A stretch of 64,000 nucleotides of DNA from the NCBI RefSeq assembly GCF_018860425.1, contig NZ_JAHKPI010000015.1, positions 1-64,000 of the forward strand, read 5' to 3'. The stretch is from Marinobacter sp. F3R08 (lineage in GTDB: Bacteria; Pseudomonadota; Gammaproteobacteria; Pseudomonadales; Oleiphilaceae). The notes below the pieces were generated by a model. The model was given only the letters and a program-made list of their open reading frames with translations, was not told the origin of the DNA and searched no databases. Positions 58,522 through 64,000 of the stretch are shown in pieces. The first letter of the stretch is position 1, and each line of letters starts with the position of its first letter. A program made the position numbers and the translations under genes.

Positions 58522-59973
58522 CTAGCTCACCGGTCGAAAATTCAGAACGGCCTGTTCCCATGACATCATGATATATCCCACAGCAAACACCAGCCAGATA
58601 ACCGTAGCGGCCACGACGGTTATATCGGGTGCCAGTGGTACCTTATCGTAACGGCTGTAGCTGGCCCGGATTGCTCCGGTGACCGTCAGAGCAAGCAATA
58701 GCCCTCCGATCACGTCTGTGAACCAATGAACGCCCAGGTAGAGCCGGCTCAGCGCGACCGGTACCAGTGGGAGAGACAGAAGAACATAGTACTGCCAACG
58801 CTTCCGGTGCCGGCTTTCACTGGCAACAAAGCTTGCCAGCAGAGTTACCAGCAGGGTAATCCCCGCGGTGTGGCCGCTGGGAAAGGCTCCTGAGTCAGGC
58901 GGCCCCATGACTTCGGTGGGCCGGGGGACACCGAGCAGGGTTTTAAGGCCCCAGACCAGAATAGCCGTCACGACGATGGCGATCAGGATATGGATGGCGG
59001 CGGCATAGTAGCCCCGAAGCAGCAGGGTTGCGCAGGCAAGTGCACCAGCGGCCATTAAAACCGGAGGGTCGCCAATCAATGTAACGGCAATGAAGGGGCC
59101 ATCTAGCAGAGGCTGTCGGAGTTGCTCGAACCACTGGAGAACCGACTGGTCGAACCCGTCAAGCAGATTGGTTGCTGTAGCGAGTTGTCCCCAGATCAGG
59201 AAGAGTGCGGACGCGCCCAAAGCAAGCATGAATGACGCCAGAGGGAACTCGCCCTCCCGGGCAGGGCGTTGATTGGTGTACAGGCGCCAGAATCGATTCA
59301 TGGCTTCGTATTGCTCCATCCATCGTTTAAGCCCCCGATAGAAGCGGCTGCTTTCTCCAAGCCCCAGTTGAAAACGCAGGAGCACGAAATAGACCACGGT
59401 CAGGGCGGCGAGGCTGACGCCGATCACCGCATAAAAGTGAGCCGGGGGCCTGATTTCGCTGGCCAGGGCGCTGCCGACGAGAAATCCCGGGAAAATATAG
59501 ACGGGTGCCCAGGCGAACGCCGAGCCGATGTTAAAGACCAGAAAGCGACGCCAGGGCATCATCAGAGCCCCGGCCACGAGGGGGATAACCGGCCTTACCG
59601 GCCCGACAAAGCGCCCGATGATCACGCTTTTACCGCCGTGACGGTTAAAAAAACGCTCTCCAGTACTGACGATCTTCGGGTATCGGCTCAGTGGCCAGGC
59701 TGTTGTCAGGCGCCCCTCTAGCACCCGGCCAAGGCCAAAGCTTACGGTATCGCCAGCAATCGCTCCCAGGCCGGCCCAGAGCAGAGCTTCGGGTAGCGGC
59801 ATGCCAGTCTCACCGGCCATTACCGCAACGGCAAACAGAATGGCGACGCCGGGGACAACAATCCCGGCTATAGCGAGGGATTCAATGAATGCGGTCCCAA
59901 ACAGAGCCAGCGCCAGCCAGCCGGGATGCAGGCTCAGCCAGGCCGACAGGTCGTTTAGCCAGGCACTGCTCAT
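58522..59973 (-). CDS. DedA-PAP2 fusion membrane protein
   Basis: Residues 1-200 are a DedA (SNARE-associated/VTT) domain with FVGPVRPVIPLVAG at 122-135. After a linker with Arg-rich loops, residues 250-460 are a PAP2 lipid phosphatase domain with all three signature motifs: K344 to R351-P352, PSGH at 365-368, and SR-x5-H (R410, H416, D420). Both parts are multi-pass. DedA proteins are linked to undecaprenyl phosphate or phosphatidylethanolamine flipping, and PAP2 enzymes to isoprenoid or phosphatidic acid dephosphorylation. The fusion suggests flipping and dephosphorylation of a lipid carrier; this is inferred. It overlaps the upstream GGDEF gene by four bases. Confidence 0.85.
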   Translation of the reverse strand: MSSAWLNDLSAWLSLHPGWLALALFGTAFIESLAIAGIVVPGVAILFAVAVMAGETGMPLPEALLWAGLGAIAGDTVSFGLGRVLEGRLTTAWPLSRYPKIVSTGERFFNRHGGKSVIIGRFVGPVRPVIPLVAGALMMPWRRFLVFNIGSAFAWAPVYIFPGFLVGSALASEIRPPAHFYAVIGVSLAALTVVYFVLLRFQLGLGESSRFYRGLKRWMEQYEAMNRFWRLYTNQRPAREGEFPLASFMLALGASALFLIWGQLATATNLLDGFDQSVLQWFEQLRQPLLDGPFIAVTLIGDPPVLMAAGALACATLLLRGYYAAAIHILIAIVVTAILVWGLKTLLGVPRPTEVMGPPDSGAFPSGHTAGITLLVTLLASFVASESRHRKRWQYYVLLSLPLVPVALSRLYLGVHWFTDVIGGLLLALTVTGAIRASYSRYDKVPLAPDITVVAATVIWLVFAVGYIMMSWEQAVLNFRPVS

Positions 59974-60968
59974 GTTTCGATGGTTTCTCCCGGACTGAAC
60001 CAGACCGAATCAGCGCCTCGCCTGCGGGCCTCCTCCATGGCCTGGTGGGCTCGCTTTCTGAACATGTCGGTGCGGGTGTCGCCACTGCCCCGAGTGGTGC
60101 AGCCGATGCTCACGGTCGCCTTGCCAACCACGGGCCAATTGTGCTCGGCGATGGTCCGACGAATCCGCTCCGCTATTACCCGCAAGCCTTCTTCGGGCGT
60201 AAACGGCAGTATCAGGAAAAACTCGGAATCCTTTAACGTGTACAGAGTGTCGCCAGCGCGTATCACACCGAAGAGGTGCTCGGTGATATCCCGGAACAGG
60301 CCCTGGATCTGATCCTTACCATGGAGATCGGCCACTTCATCCGCGTAATCAATGCTCAGATCGATCACTGAAAGACTGTGCCCGGTGGCAATCGCGCGAC
60401 TGATTTCTTTCTGCAGGGTTTCATCCAGAAAGCGGGCATTGTGGGCTCCGGTCAGCGGATCCGTAATAGCCAGATCCTCAGCCGACTGGGCCATATGGTC
60501 ATAGTGCCAGATGTACAGGGCAGCGACGGCCAGAAGAATGAACAAACCCGCGTTGATCGTGAGGGCGGCAGCCGGCTCGGTTTCCAGAAAAAGAATGGTC
60601 GACATGGGTAACAGCAGCAGAAGCGAGAGCCCGACGCCCTGGCGCAACGGCAGGATAAGCAGGTTCAGAACGAGCAGGGGCATTGCCCAGTGACTGATGC
60701 CGGGCGCGTCCATGGTCAACAACGCCGCCAGCATGCCGCTGTTCAGGCCGGACAGGAGGATGAGGTGTCCCGGCGCAGATAGCTGATGGCGCCGGCAAAT
60801 AATAGTGTATATGGCGCCGACCAGAGTCAGTATGGCCATACCGGATGCCAGATAGAACAACTCATAGAAGCCGTAGCGGAGGTTTTGCACGGCCAGGGTT
60901 GAAATGAACAGGCAGGCAATGCTGTAGCCGGCGGCGTGGGTCCATGTCCGGAGGCGGGTCTCTGTCAT
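59970..60968 (-). CDS. Membrane protein with a degenerate GGDEF domain (second of the pair)
   Basis: The 332-residue protein has about six hydrophobic segments (residues 13-155) and then a C-terminal GGDEF-fold domain (about 165-325) opening with ITDPLTGAHNARFL. The catalytic GGDEF is KDSEF at 246-250, so cyclase activity is unlikely. RAGD at 237-240 stands five residues before it, the normal position of the RxxD inhibitory site that binds c-di-GMP. It may therefore be a receptor rather than an enzyme. ATGA-type overlaps link it to the genes on both sides. Confidence 0.8.
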   Translation of the reverse strand: MTETRLRTWTHAAGYSIACLFISTLAVQNLRYGFYELFYLASGMAILTLVGAIYTIICRRHQLSAPGHLILLSGLNSGMLAALLTMDAPGISHWAMPLLVLNLLILPLRQGVGLSLLLLLPMSTILFLETEPAAALTINAGLFILLAVAALYIWHYDHMAQSAEDLAITDPLTGAHNARFLDETLQKEISRAIATGHSLSVIDLSIDYADEVADLHGKDQIQGLFRDITEHLFGVIRAGDTLYTLKDSEFFLILPFTPEEGLRVIAERIRRTIAEHNWPVVGKATVSIGCTTRGSGDTRTDMFRKRAHQAMEEARRRGADSVWFSPGETIET

Positions 60969-61981
60969 GAAACCGGTCCCTGTGCTTGCGGTTGGCTCGG
61001 TTGTGCCGGCTGTGACCAGGAACTGTAGGCCTGGCTCCGGTTACCACCTTGTTGCTGCGCCCTGCGCAGAGCATTCGCTGCGCTCTGCTGCAAGCTATTG
61101 GCATCGTCGCCGATATTCAGCCCGGCAATTCCTGTACTGACGGTCAGGTTCATGCCGTGTGATTCCAGGAGGTTTGCCAGACCCTTGCGGATAGTTTCAG
61201 CGCGGACGATGGCGTCGCCGGTGGAAATGCCTGGCAGGATTGCCAGAAACTGGAGGTCTGCAACCCGGTAATAGGTGTCGAAATCACGGATCTGGGAATG
61301 CAGGTAGCGACCAATGCGCGGAAGTATCGAACGGATATCCTCATCCGGTTCGTCGTCACTGAGATGAGTGTCCAGTCCGATCATGATAATCGACATATCC
61401 GTGCCTTCCCGTTCACTGCGTTGGATTTCCTTGTGCAGATCGGCGAAAAGGTATTCCCGGCTGGCGGCTTGGGTCAGCTCATCGGTTCGACGCAACGGGG
61501 CCAGCTGCCGGGCCTTATAATCACGCAGGAACACCAGCAGGGCCGAGAGCAGAATGGTGAGCAGGAAGGCGCTGATCATCTGGTGCCGGTCGGCAAGACC
61601 GACGGCCCAATGTGAAGCGATTATTGCCAGAACAGCGATAACCACGGTCACCAGTGTTGCAGCTGCAGGAGGGATCAACGCAAAAGCGACAAGTGGAAGA
61701 CCGTAGAGCCAGTGGCTCAAAATCCAGGGGCCGGTCCAGAAACTGGCGAGCAGGATCAGGAGAAGAACAACGAAGAAGGCCTGCTGGACCCGGGGCCAGG
61801 GCTGGTTGATCCGGTTTTGGTGATAGGCCTTACCGGCAATGACAACGCCTGAAGCCGCAGCCGCAGCAGCGGCAACCATGGGTTCTCCCATTACTGCGCA
61901 AAGGGTTGCGATGGCGATCAGGGCTACAAAGCCTGCCCGTGATAACTTGCTTAACAGGAATTTTTCGGCCATCTGGGCCAT
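60965..61981 (-). CDS. Membrane protein with a degenerate GGDEF domain (first of the pair)
   Basis: From the ATG at 61981, which has GGAAGG six bases upstream, it has 338 residues. Several membrane segments lie within residues 17-152. The GGDEF-fold domain (about 165-320) opens with RRTDELTQAASREYL. The catalytic motif is ADLQF at 241-245, so cyclase activity is unlikely, but RDFD at 232-235 keeps the RxxD spacing. The frame is open to 62116; ATG at 62053 and GTG at 62116 are alternatives, yet the -10-like TATTAT lies between them and the hairpin at 61997-62039. It starts the three-gene minus-strand unit. Confidence 0.78.
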   Translation of the reverse strand: MAQMAEKFLLSKLSRAGFVALIAIATLCAVMGEPMVAAAAAAASGVVIAGKAYHQNRINQPWPRVQQAFFVVLLLILLASFWTGPWILSHWLYGLPLVAFALIPPAAATLVTVVIAVLAIIASHWAVGLADRHQMISAFLLTILLSALLVFLRDYKARQLAPLRRTDELTQAASREYLFADLHKEIQRSEREGTDMSIIMIGLDTHLSDDEPDEDIRSILPRIGRYLHSQIRDFDTYYRVADLQFLAILPGISTGDAIVRAETIRKGLANLLESHGMNLTVSTGIAGLNIGDDANSLQQSAANALRRAQQQGGNRSQAYSSWSQPAQPSQPQAQGPVS

Positions 61982-61996
61982 GGTGTCCTTCCTTCT

Positions 61997-62039
61997 CCTG
62001 AACTCCCCGAAAAAACCTTCCTCGGGGAGCCGTTCAGGT
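61997..62039 (-). promoter_or_regulatory. Long leader hairpin before the GGDEF-DedA/PAP2 unit
   Basis: CCTGAA with CTCCCCGA pairs with TCGGGGAG and TTCAGG, giving 14 pairs interrupted by a three-base CCG bulge around an 11-base loop. On the minus strand it ends about 15 bases before the preferred ATG at 61981, close to its ribosome site. It could control translation, or be part of the coding region if an upstream start is used. Confidence 0.5.
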
Positions 62040-62154
62040 TCCGAGTATGGCATATCGCAGCTGTATAATATCTGTTTGGGATGCGTACTTGAAACGGGAA
62101 AGGTAAAGTTAGGCACTTATTCCTGATTCCGCTTGAAAACAGAAAGGTACATGA

Positions 62155-63411
62155 ATGGACATAGTAGCGTATATGGCCGAGGTCGGGCAGCAAGCACGCA
62201 CAGCTGCAACCGGCGTGGCGCGTTCCACCACCGACGCGCGCAATCAGGCGTTACTGGCGACGGCAGAGTCTCTGGATGCAGCCCGGGAAGAGCTTTCTCT
62301 GGCCAATGGCAAGGATCTGCAGCGGGGGCGTGAAAACGGCCTGGATGCAGCAATGCTGGACCGGCTGGAACTCACACCGCAGCGAATCGATGCGATGATC
62401 GAGGGTCTGCGCCAGGTGGCGACTTTGCCTGACCCTATCGGTGCCATTACTGACATGGCCTATCGCCCATCCGGTATTCAGGTTGGCAAGATGCGCGTTC
62501 CGTTGGGTGTCATCGGTATCATCTACGAGTCTCGCCCGAACGTGACGGTTGAGGCTGCCAGCCTGTGCCTCAAATCGGGCAATGCGGCCATTCTCCGAGG
62601 CGGTTCCGAGTCGATCCACTCCAATCAGGCGATTGCCCGCTGCCTTGCCGAAGGTCTGGCGCAAGCGGGGCTGCCCGAAAACGCAGTGCAGGTGATCAAA
62701 ACAACGGACCGGAGTGCCGTGGGTGAACTGATCACCATGCCGGACTATGTTGATGTCATTGTGCCCAGAGGCGGTAAGGGGCTGATCGAGCGCATCAGCC
62801 GTGATGCCAGGGTTCCTGTCATCAAGCATCTTGATGGTGTCTGCCATGTATACGTTGACAGCCATGCCGACCCTGAAAAGGCGCTCAAGGTGGCGGTCAA
62901 TGCGAAAACCCACCGGTACGGTACCTGCAACACGATGGAAACCCTTCTGGTCGACGCTGAGGTTGCAGAAGATATTCTGCCCCTGTTGGCCCGGGCTTTT
63001 ATTGATAAGGGGGTGGAGTTGCGTGGTTGCGAGCAGAGTCGGGCGATAGTCGACGGCCTGGTCGAAGCCACTGAGGCAGACTGGGAGGCAGAATACCTCG
63101 CCCCGGTGTTGGCAGTGCGTGTGGTTGACGGACTGGACGGCGCGATTGGCCACATTAACCGATACAGCTCCCAGCATACCGACAGCATCATCACGGAGAA
63201 TTATACCCGAGCCCGTCGTTTTATCACCGAAGTGGATTCCAGTTCCGTGATGGTCAACGCCTCGACACGCTTTGCCGATGGGTTTGAATACGGTCTTGGG
63301 GCTGAAATCGGAATCTCTACCGACAAGATCCACGCCCGGGGTCCGGTGGGGCTTGAGGGCCTCACATCCCAGAAATATGTGGTTTTCGGTGATGGACATA
63401 TCCGGACCTGA
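62155..63411 (+). CDS. proA: Gamma-glutamyl phosphate reductase
   Basis: ProA reduces gamma-glutamyl phosphate with NADPH in proline synthesis. The 418 residues match E. coli (417). The family shows [22 protein letters not shown] near residue 120, the [17 protein letters not shown] cofactor segment, and the catalytic Cys in [14 protein letters not shown] near residue 262. It shares a base with the nadD start. The partner kinase ProB is not in the window. Confidence 0.96.
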   Translation: MDIVAYMAEVGQQARTAATGVARSTTDARNQALLATAESLDAAREELSLANGKDLQRGRENGLDAAMLDRLELTPQRIDAMIEGLRQVATLPDPIGAITDMAYRPSGIQVGKMRVPLGVIGIIYESRPNVTVEAASLCLKSGNAAILRGGSESIHSNQAIARCLAEGLAQAGLPENAVQVIKTTDRSAVGELITMPDYVDVIVPRGGKGLIERISRDARVPVIKHLDGVCHVYVDSHADPEKALKVAVNAKTHRYGTCNTMETLLVDAEVAEDILPLLARAFIDKGVELRGCEQSRAIVDGLVEATEADWEAEYLAPVLAVRVVDGLDGAIGHINRYSSQHTDSIITENYTRARRFITEVDSSSVMVNASTRFADGFEYGLGAEIGISTDKIHARGPVGLEGLTSQKYVVFGDGHIRT

Positions 63412-64000
63412 TGCCCATGCATGTAATTTATGGCGGGACGTTTGATCCGGTACATCATGGTCATCTCAGGCTGGCGCTGGAAATGACTGACCGTCTGGGG
63501 GTTGAGCGAATCAGTCTGGTGCCCTGTCATATTCCTCCCCATCGGGGGAAGACAGGTGCGTCCCCGGGGCAGCGGTTGAAAATGCTCAGGTTGGCGGTTG
63601 CCGGAGAGCCTCGTCTGCATATCGATGATCGGGAGTTGGCGCGAGAGGGGGCTTCCTATACAGCCGATACCTTGCGCCAGCTTCGTGCAGAGCTTGGGCC
63701 AGACGAACCTCTGGTGATGGTGGTCGGGACCGATGCATTCGCGGGCTTTGATCGCTGGCGGGAGTGGCAGCAAATACCGGAGCTGGCTCATGTGGTTGTC
63801 GTTCGCCGGCCGGGCCCGGCACTGGACCCATCCGGAGAGCCCGCTCGATTGCTGGCTGAGCGTGGCGTGGCTGGCCCTCAGAGCCTGCACGATCGCCCTT
63901 GCGGCTGTGTTTTATCGCTGGATCCCCCGCTTCTGGATATTTCTGCCACAGGAATACGTGAGCGAATTGCGAGCGGTCGTTCACCCCGTTACCTGATGCC
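63411..64000 (+). CDS. nadD: Nicotinate-nucleotide adenylyltransferase (cut by the window end)
   Basis: NadD adenylates nicotinate mononucleotide in NAD synthesis. The first 196 codons are present and the stop lies beyond base 64000. VIYGGTFDPVHHGHLRLALEM is the nucleotidyltransferase start, VVGTDAFAGFDRWREW follows, and ISATGIRERIASGRSPRYLMP is the conserved ISxTxIR motif. The family is about 215 residues long, so only the end is missing. proA-nadD is a common gammaproteobacterial pair. Confidence 0.95.
   Translation, partial: MPMHVIYGGTFDPVHHGHLRLALEMTDRLGVERISLVPCHIPPHRGKTGASPGQRLKMLRLAVAGEPRLHIDDRELAREGASYTADTLRQLRAELGPDEPLVMVVGTDAFAGFDRWREWQQIPELAHVVVVRRPGPALDPSGEPARLLAERGVAGPQSLHDRPCGCVLSLDPPLLDISATGIRERIASGRSPRYLM

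Noticed and set aside
62251..63399. Open frame of 382 codons on the minus strand
   Set aside because: It is antisense to proA, with no recognisable domain. The proA frame has complete motifs.

Overview
The window is a 64 kb piece of a gammaproteobacterial chromosome with GC content in the mid-fifties. Gene order and protein sequences resemble Marinobacter and, more distantly, Pseudomonas: rplM-rpsI-petABC-sspAB, rnpB between rsmI and mraZ, a DUF721/DciA gene between lpxC and an M23 peptidase gene, and a Nudix-ThiE fusion after argJ. The genus is inferred; no rRNA or other direct taxonomic marker is present. I saw no insertion sequence, prophage, CRISPR array, tRNA or rRNA. This is core chromosome, almost all of it coding, with many 1-16 nt gene overlaps.

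Layout: 1-5.4 kb holds leuA, a divergent HolD (psi)-like gene, rimI, prfC and a TatD-family hydrolase. 5.4-10.5 kb holds rplM-rpsI, the cytochrome bc1 genes petABC, and sspA-sspB. 10.5-13.4 kb on the minus strand is lpoA-yraN-diaA, with rsmI divergent. RNase P RNA follows, with its own promoter. 15.1-33.2 kb is a complete division and cell wall (dcw) cluster, mraZ-rsmH-ftsL-ftsI-murE-murF-mraY-murD-ftsW-murG-murC-ddlB-ftsQ-ftsA-ftsZ-lpxC. Its promoter is followed by four MraZ-type boxes at exact 10-bp spacing. 33.2-41.4 kb holds dciA (minus), an M23 peptidase, secA, argJ, Nudix-ThiE, moaC and ribA. 41.5-45.5 kb on the minus strand holds xseB-ispA-dxs and an NRDE protein. 45.6-48.6 kb holds a TauE/SafE permease, lgt, thyA and folA.

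The last part, 48.6-64 kb, is more mixed. It contains a DEAD-box helicase, a thioesterase, a haloalkane-dehalogenase-like protein whose nucleophile is Asn, a Cys-rich mini-protein, a PerM-type permease, a peptidoglycan-binding protein, ilvD, a CNMP-like/HDOD protein and a stand-alone LON-domain protein. It ends with a minus-strand three-gene unit (two degenerate GGDEF membrane proteins and a DedA-PAP2 fusion), then proA and a truncated nadD.

Most of the window is ordinary housekeeping, and I do not see a clear new defence or mobile system. The best candidate for something undescribed is the GGDEF-GGDEF-DedA/PAP2 unit at 58.5-62.0 kb. Both GGDEF domains have lost the catalytic motif but keep an RxxD at the inhibitory-site spacing, and all three genes are joined by 4-nt overlaps. 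This suggests nucleotide-sensing membrane proteins tied to lipid phosphate metabolism. Next in interest are the Asn-nucleophile dehalogenase homologue, the Nudix protein with an eroded ThiE domain, and the Cys-rich mini-protein.
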